DNA from: Arthrobacter globiformis
Lineage (GTDB): Bacteria; Actinomycetota; Actinomycetes; Actinomycetales; Micrococcaceae
Reading direction: 5' to 3'
DNA: 64,000 nucleotides
NCBI RefSeq assembly: GCF_030815865.1
Contig: NZ_JAUSXI010000001.1
Coordinates: forward strand, 1,364,001-1,428,000
A program made the translations under genes and the position numbers. The notes beneath the pieces were generated by a model. That model was not told the origin of the DNA and ran no database searches. It saw only the letters and a list, made by a program, of their open reading frames with translations. Shown here piece after piece: positions 54,160 to 63,710 of the stretch (position 1 is its first letter; every line of letters begins with the position of its first letter).

Positions 54160-54540
54160 ATGCTCACGGATTTGGACATCATGGCTGTTCTGCCCGCGAA
54201 GGACATCAACCGGGCCAAGGATTTCTATCGGGACAAGCTGGGGCTGGAACCTGCCGAGTCCCCGGAGGAAGGCAGCCTTTTTTACCGCGGCGGCCACGGA
54301 ACGGGACTCCTCATTTACCAGACAGACAATGCAGGGACGGCGAAGAACACCCAGATGGGCTGGGCCACGGACAACCTGGAACGCGAAGTGGAGGAGCTGC
54401 GGGCCCGCGGCGTCGTCTTTGAAGAGTACGACATGCCCGGGTTGAAGACGGAGAACGGCATTGCCACGAGCGACTGGGGGAAGGCCGCTTGGTTCCTGGA
54501 CAGCGAAGGGAACATTCTCAACCTCTCCCAGCGCGCGTAA
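54160..54540 (+). CDS. VOC/glyoxalase-fold protein
   Basis: 126 residues. It begins MLTDLDIMAVLPAKDINRAKDFYRDKLGLEPAE, the first beta-alpha-beta-beta-beta unit, and ends with KAAWFLDSEGNILNLSQR, the second. Metal-ligand positions read mostly as hydrophobic or Glu-free residues, so binding or detoxification rather than metal catalysis is possible. AAAGGAAA precedes the ATG. Confidence 0.82.
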   Translation: MLTDLDIMAVLPAKDINRAKDFYRDKLGLEPAESPEEGSLFYRGGHGTGLLIYQTDNAGTAKNTQMGWATDNLEREVEELRARGVVFEEYDMPGLKTENGIATSDWGKAAWFLDSEGNILNLSQRA

Positions 54541-54589
54541 CGGCTAACTCCCAAGCGGGGCAACTCGGCCCCGCTAACCTCCGCTTCGT

Positions 54590-54908
54590 CCTGCGGAGCC
54601 CGCGTGGCGGCCAGCTGCTTCGCCAGGTACCTGGCGCGCAGGACAGGAACCCGCTGCTGGAGATGGACACCCTGCCGTTCGACAGCAGCTATGAGGAAGC
54701 GCGGGCCTCGCACGGGGGACCGCCTGAGCGTCCCACCAACACCGGTCCGCTGCACATGGGAGACAAGGAAATTCCGGCCACGGGCAAGTCGGTGACTGCG
54801 ACCGGAGCGTACTTCGCCTCCGTCAGGGACGGAAAGATCGTCTCCTTCCGTGCCCATCCGGATGTCGCCACAATGATGGGGCAGCTCGGGCTGATGCCCG
54901 GGATGTGA
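54590..54908 (+). pseudogene. Chimeric remnant: MHS tail joined to a SnoaL-like C terminus
   Basis: From about 54636 to 54739 the DNA matches the C-terminal tail of the MHS gene (NPLLEMDTLPFDSSYEEAR). From about 54745 the same frame continues as the end of a SnoaL-type ester cyclase (VTATGAYFASVRDGKIVSFR, then a GQLGLMPGM end and stop at 54908). Neither part has its own start. Two unrelated gene ends were joined, probably by deletion. Confidence 0.6.
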
Positions 54909-54930
54909 GCCGGATGGCCCGGATCTGAAC

Positions 54931-54960
54931 AAAAGGAGGCCGGCAAGTCGGCCTCCTTTT
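54931..54960. terminator. Bidirectional intrinsic terminator
   Basis: Perfect 12-bp arms AAAAGGAGGCCG (54931-54942) and 54949-54960 around GCAAGT. A-tract and T-tract flank the stem, so it works on both strands. It lies between the chimeric remnant and the converging MFS remnant. Confidence 0.85.
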
Positions 54961-56060
54961 CAGTGCCGGAGCGCAGGCTCCGCGGCTTCCGGCTCCCTGA
55001 CCGCGGCATTGGACCAGCCGCGCTCTCTGCGGCCCGGCGGGTAGGCGTGCCGCCGGCCCGCCAGCGTGATGACGAACGCGACGACGACCGGCACCGCCGC
55101 TGCGACGGGCACCATGAGCGGGCCGGCCAGCACCAGGGCGGCGGAGCCATAGAGCGCGCCGATGGTGATGCCCAGCTGGATGGTCAGGACGGTGAGGCCG
55201 TTGGCGGCGTCCCGGTCCTCGCGCCCGGCGCGGAGGATGGCGGCCTGGTTGTAGATGCCGATTGCGCCGAGGCCTGCGCCCCACACGGTCATGAGGACCA
55301 TGGCGCCGGGAATCGTTCCGCCGCCGAGCGGGAGGAGGAGCATCGCGGCGGCGATGGCCGCCGTCGTGATTATGAGCGAACGGCGCGGCCGCGAATCCAC
55401 GGTGACGCCCGCGATCCAGATGCCGATCAGGCCGGACGTGCCGAGGACGGTGAGGGAGAGGCTGGTGGCGTAGTCGGGCAGGCCGGCTTCGCGGATGAAC
55501 GGCGCGATGTAGGTGAAGAGCGCGAAGTGGGCCAGGACCAGCAGCGGCCAGGCGATGGCCACGGATTTCACGCCGGGCTGAGCGATGGCCTTGCGCATCG
55601 AGGGGCGGACGGCGTCGGGGACCCGGCGGACCTGCGGCAGCAGCCAGACGGCCAGGCCGGTCAGGAGCAGGCTGAAGCCGGCCAGGAAGAGGAAGGACGC
55701 GCGCCAGCCGAGGAGCGCGCCGAGCGCGGTGCCCACGGGAGCGCCGATGGCCATGCCCAGGCTGTTGCCGCTGAAGACGATGGCCAGGGCTTTGCCCACT
55801 TTGTCGGCCGGGACCACGCGGGAGACGAACGGCGCGACGGTGGTCCAGAGCAGGCCGTGCGCCAGGCCGCCGACAAGCCGCGCGCCCATGGCCGCTGCGA
55901 AGTTGGGTGCGAGGCCGACGAGGACGTTGCTGAGCGCGAAGGTGAGGACGAGTGAGATGAGCAGGGTCTTCCGCGGGATCCTGGCCAGCAGCCGGGCGGC
56001 CGGGATCACCGTGACCACGATGACGGCGGCATACGCTGCGGCGAGGTAGCCGGCCACCGG
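54960..56060 (-). pseudogene. MFS exporter (Cmx/AraJ-type), N-terminally truncated copy
   Basis: About 365 codons nearly identical to residues 77 onward of the complete gene at 59072-60322. The copy begins at VAGYLAAAYAAVIVV and lacks the first two membrane helices. Upstream the sequence is unrelated, with the break at about 56060. The frame is otherwise intact down to its stop. Confidence 0.8.
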
Positions 56061-56124
56061 GTCGCCATCGCCTATGTCGTCAGCAACACAATCTGACTCC
56101 TAATAATCCCGATGCAGCCGTCGG

Positions 56125-57567
56125 TCATGATCCGAACTCGAAGGAGTCAACGACTGCGCCAGCTCCGGCTCCCCCAAGATAGTCCATGAGGCTGTGCTGC
56201 TCGAGCACGGCCGTCACCTCGATCGCGACGTTTCCTTTTTCCCAGTCGAGCAGGAAGAGGCGCATTTCCACGGGGGCGCCGATCACGTGATGCAAGGCAG
56301 AGACTCCGCCGCCGATGATGACCGGAACCGCGTGGATGACGCCGTCGAGCGGGCATGGGCTCCTCCACCCGTCACTCACCCGGAGATCAAGCGCGACACC
56401 GGACAAGCCGCCCACCGTCACGGGAGCGGCCCGCACGATCTCGAGACCCGGTATCGTGCGGTACCACGCGGCGAGTTCCGCGGCGCTCGTACCTACCCCG
56501 GGCTGCGCTTCTTCACCGCAGAGCGCGGGTGCGCGGACATTCTGGTAGACGCCGATGTAGCTGCCGCCCCAGGCGCCCTCTTCTGGATCGTCGTTCCGCT
56601 TCAGCAGTACATTCCCGGGCAGATCCTCGCCGTTGGCCCAGCCTGGGGGGACCGTGTACGACAATTTCGGTTCAAAGGACGTGGTCGAGTAGGTACCCGC
56701 ATTAAGGGAACCGAGACAGATACCGCCATGCGGATTCTGGCAGACAATCGGCGCCGACTGCTCTGGTCGATCGAGCGGGGCACCGTCCGGTGCCGCGACG
56801 CGCGCAGCAGCGGCCACCTCATCAGCATTGAGGGCCCGCGCCCAGGTTCGCACGTCGGCAAGGGTGCCTTTGAAGAAGTCAGCCGGTTGTGAGCGCGCCT
56901 GGCCGCGACCGAACAGCAGCGGGCCTTTCGCTTCGTACAAGGGGTCGGTGGCGACCCCTTGTTCGCTGACCGGGTAGCCGTTGAGAAAGAATCGGGCCCG
57001 CCCGTCAGCGGAATCATAGACTCCCGCGAGATGTACCCAGGCGTCCGGTTTCACCTCGACCCGTGTCGCTCGGTCGCGGTTAGTCACGAAGGCGTCCCCG
57101 TTGCCATCCTCAGGTTTGACCGAGAACGACCAAAACCCTTCGGCGACGCCCAGGAAAAATGGCCCGGCGACGTCCCCCGCCTGGCTAAGGACCGTGACGT
57201 ACTCCCCGGGCTGCCCCGTCGGGCGTACCCATGCGCTCACCGTGAAGCTCGAGTTGGTGGCGATAGGGCCACGCGCCGAGGTGCTGGCGTAGTCGGCGCC
57301 GTTCACCTGCAAGCCCTCGCCCGTCCACCGGGCTCCGCCTTCGACTGAAAGGGCCACGCCACCCACCGCAGCTTCCGGACCCGTAAGGGGCCATACGTTC
57401 GCGGCGTCTGGCTCGTTAGAAGACTCGTTAGAAGAGCTGCAAGCCGCGAGCGTTCCAAGCAGAACGCCGGCGAGCATTACGGCGATGGTTCGCGACCGGC
57501 GGTGACGAGATGACGGTTGTGAGGTCGTATTCACGCCCCCCGCCTTGGTGATCTCCCTGATTCCCAT
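56125..57567 (-). CDS. LamG-type lectin-domain lipoprotein
   Basis: 480 residues from the ATG at 57567 (GAGAGG upstream). A GTG at 57534 would give a more typical signal peptide. The lipobox is LGTLAACSSS. A concanavalin A-like/LamG domain spans about 60-235 (SFTVSAWVRPTG, WVHLAGVYDSADGRARFFLNG, TLADVRTWARALNADEV). The C-terminal 220 residues (GWANGEDLPGNVLLKR, LHHVIGAPVEMRLFLLDWEKG) are not recognised. It is probably an extracellular carbohydrate- or ligand-binding protein. Confidence 0.78.
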   Translation of the reverse strand: MGIREITKAGGVNTTSQPSSRHRRSRTIAVMLAGVLLGTLAACSSSNESSNEPDAANVWPLTGPEAAVGGVALSVEGGARWTGEGLQVNGADYASTSARGPIATNSSFTVSAWVRPTGQPGEYVTVLSQAGDVAGPFFLGVAEGFWSFSVKPEDGNGDAFVTNRDRATRVEVKPDAWVHLAGVYDSADGRARFFLNGYPVSEQGVATDPLYEAKGPLLFGRGQARSQPADFFKGTLADVRTWARALNADEVAAAARVAAPDGAPLDRPEQSAPIVCQNPHGGICLGSLNAGTYSTTSFEPKLSYTVPPGWANGEDLPGNVLLKRNDDPEEGAWGGSYIGVYQNVRAPALCGEEAQPGVGTSAAELAAWYRTIPGLEIVRAAPVTVGGLSGVALDLRVSDGWRSPCPLDGVIHAVPVIIGGGVSALHHVIGAPVEMRLFLLDWEKGNVAIEVTAVLEQHSLMDYLGGAGAGAVVDSFEFGS

Positions 57568-57900
57568 GATGGCCTCTCGTCTTCCTGAAGAATAAGATCC
57601 GGAATACCGGGGCCATCTTAGAAGGATGGTCACAGGCCCTAAAGATACGCTCGGGACGGAATCAAGGGAAGGTTCCCGAGGCACCAGCACTCAGATCCAG
57701 GCCGCAGCCGAAGAACAGTCAATATTCGGCCGGGCCAGGATTCCCCTCACCGGTTCCGCGACGCAGGACTAGCAAACGTCTTATCTGGCACAGGCTAAGC
57801 AGGTCGGCCCGCCCTGCCACGGCTGGCCAAGTTTCACTGACGCTCACGTGCCATCGATCCAACTGCGCGGTGCCAAATGGCGGTGCATAAACAGCGTCAC

Positions 57901-58460
57901 TTACCGCGGCGATGTACAGCCATGAATCGTCGGTTTGGCCCGGTATTTTGAGTCGCTGCGATCCAGGAAGGAAGGCGCCTGGGGGATGGCTTCGCTGCCT
58001 TCGTGTTCGATGGCGTGACGGATCAGCTCCGCCGGTGACTTCATGTCCGACTGGTCCCGGATCAGCGACCGCGGGCATCCGCCCTTCGTCCAGTACCTGG
58101 GGACATCCGTGTAGGGGATGCTGACAAGATAGGCGAAGCGGCCGCTGAGGCGGAAACCGAGGCAGGTCTCCAGCCAGTTCTTGAAAGCATGCGAAGAGCC
58201 TTGGGACTGTGCCACGGGGCTCTTGATGCCGCGCTTGCCGGCCCTGTCCGACTGGTGCCACGGCCCGTTTTCGACGCCGACCTTGTTGCCTTTGACTTAG
58301 ATGCCGGCCGTGCCGGCGCCGGGCAACAGCACCAGCAGGTCGGTCTCATGCTCGCATCGTCCTTCCCGCACCTGTACGCAATGGGCCAGCCCAGAGTCAT
58401 CAGCAGGCTGTTCGGCAGCACGTCTCAAGCCGCATTCGGCCGACTGGCCGTCACCGGACT
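57901..58460 (-). pseudogene. NERD-domain nuclease remnant with a nonsense codon
   Basis: Read on the minus strand from about 58460, the sequence gives QVREGRCEHETDLLVLLPG, AGTAGI, a TAA stop (58297-58299), then VKGNKVGVENGPWHQSD, SPVAQSQGSSHAFKNWLE and SIPYTDVPRYWTKGGCPRS, ending at 57901. This resembles the nuclease-related domain found in front of some UvrD-type helicases. The stop falls where the IEVK motif of such domains carries its catalytic Glu. The helicase part is absent. Confidence 0.55.
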
Positions 58461-58756
58461 CCGGCTGCTCCGGAACGCTAACTGCTGCCCCATCGTGGTG
58501 CCCGGACTCCGGGCTCCACGATGCGTCTTATCCCGTGGCGCCCGCCTCCCGTGCAGCGTGAGGAACCTGCCGCTCGTAGCTAATTTCGCACCGTTCGGCG
58601 CAAAACCGCCGCGCAGGCATGTAATGTGCACCATGATTACCGGAGGCAACAGCGGCGCACAACGCGCCGTTCGCCGAACCCGCTGGGACCTGCGCTTACC
58701 CGCTGGGACCTGCGCTGGAAACAGCAGGGACATCGACGTCGTGACGAGGAGCAATC
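58461..58756. repeat. Intergenic with a 20-bp tandem duplication
   Basis: CGCTGGGACCTGCGCT occurs at 58681-58696 and again at 58701-58716. GAGGAG at 58746-58751 is the ribosome site of the fragment that follows. No intact gene is seen. Confidence 0.5.
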
Positions 58757-59055
58757 ATGAGCTGCCTGGACCGAGAACGAACCATTGCCCCGCCCGGGTT
58801 CAACCGCTGGCTCGTGCCGCCGGCGGCGCTCGCGGTCCACCTCTGCATCGGCTAGGCCTACGCGACCAGCGTCTACACGACGGCCCTGGTCAGGCATTTC
58901 GGTGCCAGCCTGACCGAAATCGGCGTGATCTTCTCCATCGCCATCGTGATGTTGGGCCTCTCGGCCGCGGTCATGGGCACGTGGGTGGACAGGAACGGCC
59001 CGCGGAAGGCGATGTTTACCTCGGCCGTGTTCTGGTCCGTATGCTTTCGTTCGCG
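58757..59055 (+). pseudogene. Oxalate/formate-antiporter-type MFS, N-terminal fragment
   Basis: ATG with GAGGAG upstream. MSCLDRERTIAPPGFNRWLV then PPAALAVHLCIG is followed by TAG at codon 33 (58853-58855), where relatives have Gln in GQAYA. After the stop the frame continues AYATSVYTTALVRHFGASL and IGVIFSIAIVMLGLSAAVMG to about 59055 and is then lost. Only the first three membrane helices remain. Confidence 0.7.
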
Positions 59056-59071
59056 GGCTGTAATCCTGCTG

Positions 59072-60322
59072 CTAGGGCTGGAGCGCTGACTCCTTAGTTT
59101 CAGGTTCCTTGAGTTCCGGATCCGTCCAGCCGCGCTCTCTGCGGCCCGGCGGGTAGGCGTGCTGCCTGCCGGCCATTGTGATGACAAGGGCGACGACGAC
59201 GGGCAGGGCCGCCGCGACGGGAACCATGAGCGGGCCGGCCAGGACCAGGGCGGCGGAGCCGTAGAGGGCTCCGATGGTGATGCCGAGTTGGATGGTCAGG
59301 ACGGTGAGGCCGTTGGCCGCGTCCCGGTCCTCGCGCCCGGCGCGGAGGATGGCGGCCTGGTTGTAAATGCCGATTGCGCCGAGGCCTGCGCCCCACACGG
59401 TCATGAGAATCATGGCGCCGGGGATGGTTCCGCCCCCGAGCGGGAGGAGGAGCATCGCGACGGCGATGGCCGCCGTCGTGATTATGAGCGAACGGCGGGG
59501 CCGGGAGTCCACGGTGATGCCCGCGATCCAGATGCCGATCAGGCCGGAGGCACCGAGGACGGTGAGCGAGAGGCTCGTGGCGTAGTCGGGCAGGCCGGCT
59601 TCACGGATGAACGGCGCGATGTAGGTGAAGAGCGCGAAGTGGGCCAGGACCAGCAGCGGCCAGGCGATGGCCACGGACTTCACGCCGGGCTGGGCGATGG
59701 CCTTGCGCATCGAGGGGCGGACGGCGTCGGGGACCCGGCGCACCTGCGGAAGCAGCCAGACCGCCAGGCCGGTCAGGAGCAGGCTGAAGCCGGCCAGGAA
59801 GAGGAAGGACGCGCGCCAGCCGAGGAGCGCGCCGAGCGCGGTGCCGACGGGAGCGCCGATGGCCATGCCGAGGCTGTTGCCGCTGAAGACGATGGCTAGG
59901 GCTTTGCCCACTTTGTCGGCCGGGACCACGCGGGAGACGAATGGCGCCACGGTGGTCCAGAGCAGGCCGTGCGCCAGGCCGCCGACAAGCCGTGCGCCCA
60001 TGGCCGCTGCGAAGTTGGGTGCGAGGCCCACGAGGACGTTGCTGAGCGCGAAGGTGAGGACGAGGGAGATGAGGAGGGTCTTCCGCGGGATCCTGGCCAG
60101 CAACCGGGCCGCCGGAATTACGGTGACCACGATGACGGCGGCATACGCTGCGGCCAGATAGCCGGCCACCGGCTCGGAGACGTTCAGGCCTTCGCTGATC
60201 TGCGGCAGCAGGCCCGACGGCATGAGTTCGGTGGTGATGGCCGTGAACGTGATGGTGGCAAGGACCAGCATCGCGGCGAGCGGGAACCGTTTGGGCGCAG
60301 GCAGGGGCAGGGCGGAGGACAT
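59072..60322 (-). CDS. MFS exporter (Cmx/AraJ/SotB-type)
   Basis: 416 residues from the ATG at 60322; the frame is open 24 codons further up. Twelve membrane helices. LATITFTAITTELMPSGLLPQISEGL in helix 1 and its loop is typical of sugar-efflux/drug exporters of this branch. RLVGGLAHGLLWTTVAP and GNSLGMAIGAPVGTALGALLGWR (motif C-like) follow. It is probably a proton-driven exporter of a sugar or drug. It is the complete version of the truncated copy at 54960-56060; the two differ at few residues apart from the divergent C termini. Confidence 0.83.
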   Translation of the reverse strand: MSSALPLPAPKRFPLAAMLVLATITFTAITTELMPSGLLPQISEGLNVSEPVAGYLAAAYAAVIVVTVIPAARLLARIPRKTLLISLVLTFALSNVLVGLAPNFAAAMGARLVGGLAHGLLWTTVAPFVSRVVPADKVGKALAIVFSGNSLGMAIGAPVGTALGALLGWRASFLFLAGFSLLLTGLAVWLLPQVRRVPDAVRPSMRKAIAQPGVKSVAIAWPLLVLAHFALFTYIAPFIREAGLPDYATSLSLTVLGASGLIGIWIAGITVDSRPRRSLIITTAAIAVAMLLLPLGGGTIPGAMILMTVWGAGLGAIGIYNQAAILRAGREDRDAANGLTVLTIQLGITIGALYGSAALVLAGPLMVPVAAALPVVVALVITMAGRQHAYPPGRRERGWTDPELKEPETKESALQP

Positions 60323-60599
60323 GGGGGAGCGGATCCATTCGAAGGGGGAGGAGCGGAAGGGGGGACGTCGCTGGCCCGGAAGTTCCAACCACAAAGTTAC
60401 TGGATTTATTCTGTGTGAGGCAGTCCCCTGCCAGACCCTGTTTGAGGATCCCGTTCAGGGCAATGCAGTCACAAAAATTGCATAGAGCTAAGACGCGGAA
60501 GCCTGTTGGGGCATGACGGTGGCCTCGACGTCGGTGCGTCAGAGAGCAGAAGGCGCGGAACGCGCCGCCGCCGGAGTTCGACGTCGTACAGCCGACGGC

Positions 60600-61120
60600 G
60601 GCCGGCGACGATTCCCTTCAGGTCCCACCGCTAAGGCCCACTGCCCGGTCGGTCCAGGGGGAGACCCAGCAGCGCCGGACGTCCACGATGACGGCGTCGG
60701 CTCTAACCACGTCCATGAAGGAGTCCTGCTGCCCGGCGAAGCTGGCAAACGGCAGGTCTTCGGCGGTTGCAGAAGAACGCACCGCCACTGGCCGGTTGTC
60801 CGTTGCGGCATACGCACTGCGAACGGCGGGCTCGACGTCGGCGGTACGGGCCATGCCGCCATCATCTCGCGGTCACAGTGCGCGAGCCCGGCCCGTTCTT
60901 CATCCTTGAGTCCGCGATCGCCTTCGGGCGGCTCCGCCCCGCCCCGTCCAGGCGGGCGGCGATGACGTCCATTTCCGTGGGCGCGGCCTTCCGGTAGCCG
61001 GCTGTGGGCAGGCAGAAAGAGGCGGACCGGAAAGTCAGCAGCGGCAAGCCGGCCGGGTTTGAGGGCCTTGCCGCCTACTGTGGCTGCTGATGCCAGCTGG
61101 CTGAGATCAACAACCACCCT
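60600..61120 (-). pseudogene. PEP-synthase/rifampin-phosphotransferase N-terminal remnant
   Basis: Three pieces in different frames line up with the ATP-grasp start of this family: VVDLSQLASAATVGGKALKP, then FCLPTAGYRKAAPTEMDVIA, then PVAVRSSATAEDLPFASFAG with QQDSFMDVV and RRCWVSPWTDRAV. At least two frameshifts separate them, and the central and PEP-binding domains are missing. Confidence 0.65.
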
Positions 61121-61176
61121 CGTACCCGCTTCCGCCCCGCTCCGGAACGGGACTTTCAGCAGCCGATGTCCTGCTC

Positions 61177-61390
61177 CTAGCCGTTGTCCGCGCCGTCTCC
61201 GGCGTCCTCCCACATGACATCCAGATTGTGGAAGATGACGGGTCCATCGCACAGTTCCGCCATCTCGACGTTTCCAAGTGCGGCGGAACGTGGCCGGAGT
61301 GCTCCCCTCGGTTCTTGAGGGACGGCCCAGTTCTTCGATCTCCTTGATGCGGGATGTCTTGAATTCGATGATCTGCACAAACCCCGCCAT
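61177..61390 (-). pseudogene. Small conserved protein, frameshifted
   Basis: The start MAGFVQIIEFKTSRIKEIEE (from 61390) and the end CDGPVIFHNLDVMWEDAG (stop at 61177) are in different frames. Together they look like a protein of about 90-100 residues of the antibiotic-monooxygenase-like fold, shortened and shifted in the middle. Confidence 0.5.
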
Positions 61391-61736
61391 GACGGCCTCT
61401 CGACGGCGGTGGACGTTGATGCGGATCAGACTAGTCCCGGCGTCGGGCGGCTAACAGGGGAGAAATGCCCGAGGGGGCGGCTATGTGATGCTGGCGCCGT
61501 GTAGGGGATGACGTAGTCATCCCTCGGTGCCTGGCGTATAACGTGAGTCTTCCCACGTTATTTTGAGTAGCTCGCGATAAGCCGTAGAGTTAGGTACAGG
61601 CCACCGTAGCCCTTGAGTACCGCACCGGTGAACATACCAGGGCCAGCGGGGCAAGCGATACAACGCGCAACCGCCCTCCTGCTTGAGCGGCACAAGAACC
61701 TGTATGGCCCTCATCCCGAAACCCCACGGAGAACCC
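61391..61736. promoter_or_regulatory. 346-bp intergenic region with an ACGT inverted repeat
   Basis: Perfect 8-bp arms ATAACGTG (61538-61545) and CACGTTAT (61554-61561), 8 bp apart. TTTT follows, so it could be a weak terminator or a regulator site for the GSYVT gene 175 bp downstream. Nothing else is recognised. Confidence 0.4.
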
Positions 61737-62024
61737 ATGACTTTGCTGACCGAACACCCCGCAACCTCCTCATCCACCACCGAAACCACCCTCAAGAACG
61801 CTACCGGGATCACTGTCGCTGACACCGCAGTGCGCGGCGGCAGCTACGTGACTCTCCCCGCCGGCAGCGTCCCGGTCGGCGCCGAGGGCAGCTATGTCAC
61901 CGTCGCTGGCGGCCGAAACCTGCCCCCCGTCACCCGTGGCAGCTATGTCACAGTAGACGGCACTCCCGTTGTTGCCGCCAGCGTCATCGAGGGCAGCTAC
62001 GTAACGCTTCCAACGGCGGCCTAG
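61737..62024 (+). CDS. Small protein with four GSYVT repeats
   Basis: 95 residues. GGAG lies before the ATG. After a Thr/Ser-rich start (MTLLTEHPATSSSTTETTLK) the motif GSYVT occurs four times: GGSYVTLPAGSV, EGSYVTVAGGRN, RGSYVTVDGTP and EGSYVTLPTAA at the very end. Units are about 18-23 residues apart. There is no signal peptide, membrane helix or Cys. A strong terminator follows, so it is a stand-alone transcription unit. I do not recognise the family; a beta-repeat surface/filament protein or a multi-core precursor peptide is possible. Confidence 0.7.
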   Translation: MTLLTEHPATSSSTTETTLKNATGITVADTAVRGGSYVTLPAGSVPVGAEGSYVTVAGGRNLPPVTRGSYVTVDGTPVVAASVIEGSYVTLPTAA

Positions 62025-62067
62025 AGCCCCAGCGCCCTGGGTGGGATAGCACCACCGCGGGCTTAAA

Positions 62068-62113
62068 GGGAGGCCGACGGCGACACTGGGTGTCGTCATC
62101 GGCCTCCTTTTTT
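62068..62113 (+). terminator. Intrinsic terminator of the GSYVT gene
   Basis: Long stem GGGAGGCCGACGGCGACAC paired with GTGTCGTCATCGGCCTCC (few mismatches, TGG loop), followed by TTTTTT. Confidence 0.88.
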
Positions 62114-62271
62114 CGTGCCATCGAGGAGAGCGCCGGCGCGCGGCTTAGTGCGCTCCCTCAGGATTCCGGGTTTCGCGCGGGTCCTGCCAGTCGGCCTCGT
62201 TGTGGCCCGGGGGGTGCGCCGCCCCCTGGTCGGGGTCGACAAGGCGCTGGGTGCTTCAACGATTCGAGCTC

Positions 62272-62530
62272 AACGCCATCGTGAACCAGGTCTTCGTGGT
62301 CAGCGTCAACTGCGCCGCCCCACCGGCAAGGGCCTGAGCATCATCGTGGATCCGGAGGGCAACACCCTGGGCGAGGCCGACGACGACGCCCCGGTGCTGC
62401 TCACGGCGGAACTGGACCTTGCCGCCGTCGAGCACGTCCGCACGCATGGAACCGAAAACCTCAACCGCGCCTGGTCCCAGTTCCGCGACGGCGAAGATGC
62501 CGTCGAACTGCCCGTCTACCAGGGCCGGAT
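62272..62530 (+). pseudogene. 3' fragment of the operon-gene-1 CN hydrolase (third cassette copy)
   Basis: Matches the end of 31223-32101, from NAIVNQVFVVSVNCA on. One base is lost after NCA near 62315, shifting the frame; the rest (VRTHGTENLNR, VELPVYQGRI) is legible in the next frame. The active-site part of the gene is missing. Confidence 0.78.
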
Positions 62531-62532
62531 CA

Positions 62533-63677
62533 GCCCACGTCCGCCGGTCCATCCACCCGCGGGTCGGGTTCCTGGTGGGCTGGGCCATCCTGCTGACTAC
62601 CTCTTCCTGCCCATGGTCATCTGGCTCATCGGCGGCTCCTACCTGACTGCGCAGTTCCCCGGGATCCCCATCGGGGTCTGGATCGTAGGCTTCATCCTCA
62701 TCACCACACTGCTGAACATCCTGGGCATCAAGGTGGCGGACAAAGCCAACTACGTGCTGATGGCGTTCCAGCTGCTGGTTATCGTGTTCTTCGTGGCGCT
62801 GTCCGTCGGCAACGTGGTGTCCGCCGCCGGCGCCGGCGGCCTGGCCAGCACGCAGCCGTTCTTCAACGACACCTCCAGCTTTGCCACCATCTCCGCCGGT
62901 GCCGCCATCGCCGCGTACTCGTTCCTCGGATTCGACGCCGTCACCACCCTCACCGAGGAGACCATCGAGCCGCGCAAGAACATGCCCCGCGCCATCATGC
63001 TGATCGCCCTGATCGGCGGCGGCATCTTCGTGGCCGTCTCCTATGTCACGCAGCTGGTGCACCCGGGCGGCGTGTTCGAGGACTCGGCCTCCGCGGCCAG
63101 CTCCATCGCGCTGCAGATCGGCGGGCAGCTGTTCGGCGCGGTCTTCCTCGCGGGCCTGGTGGTGGCGCAGTTTGCTTCCGGCCTTGCGGCGCAGGCCAGC
63201 GCCTCGCGCCTGCTGTACGCCATGGGCAGGGACTCCGTCCTGCCGAAGGCGGTCTTCGGCCGGCTCAGTGCGAAGTTCCACACCCCGGTGGTGAATCTGG
63301 TCGTCACGGGCATCATCGGGCTGATCGCGATCTTCCTGGACGTGGCCACCTCCACCTCGTTCATCAACTTCGGCGCCTTCACCGCCTTCACCGCCTTCAC
63401 CGCCTTCACCTTGGTGAACGCCTCGGTGGTGTTCCACCACCTGCGGCGGCGCCGTGCGGAGGAGCAGCTGAATCCTGTGTCCTACGTGGTGGTGCCGGTG
63501 ATCGGAGCGGTCATCTGTGCCTACCTGCTCTCACAGCTGGACAGCAACGCGATTTCGCTGGGAGTGTCCTGGCTGGTGCTGGGCGTGGTGGTCCTGGCCT
63601 TGATCACGCGCGGCTTCAAGGCGGCGCCGCCCGAAATGACGGCCACGGAAAAGGCGACGGTTGAGGCAGCCGCCTGG
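62533..63677 (+). pseudogene. APC permease, truncated and frameshifted (third cassette copy)
   Basis: Homology to 32112-33464 starts at RRSIHPRVGF (helix 3 region), joined directly to the CN-hydrolase fragment by loss of about 280 bp. A one-base deletion near 62595 shifts the frame again, after which the remaining helices are open. The nine-base unit GCCTTCACC is present four times at 63373-63408, against two in the intact gene. The stop has become TGG (63675-63677). Confidence 0.8.
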
Positions 63678-63710
63678 ATTGGGCGCCTGGGCCGAAGGGA
63701 AAGAACCACC

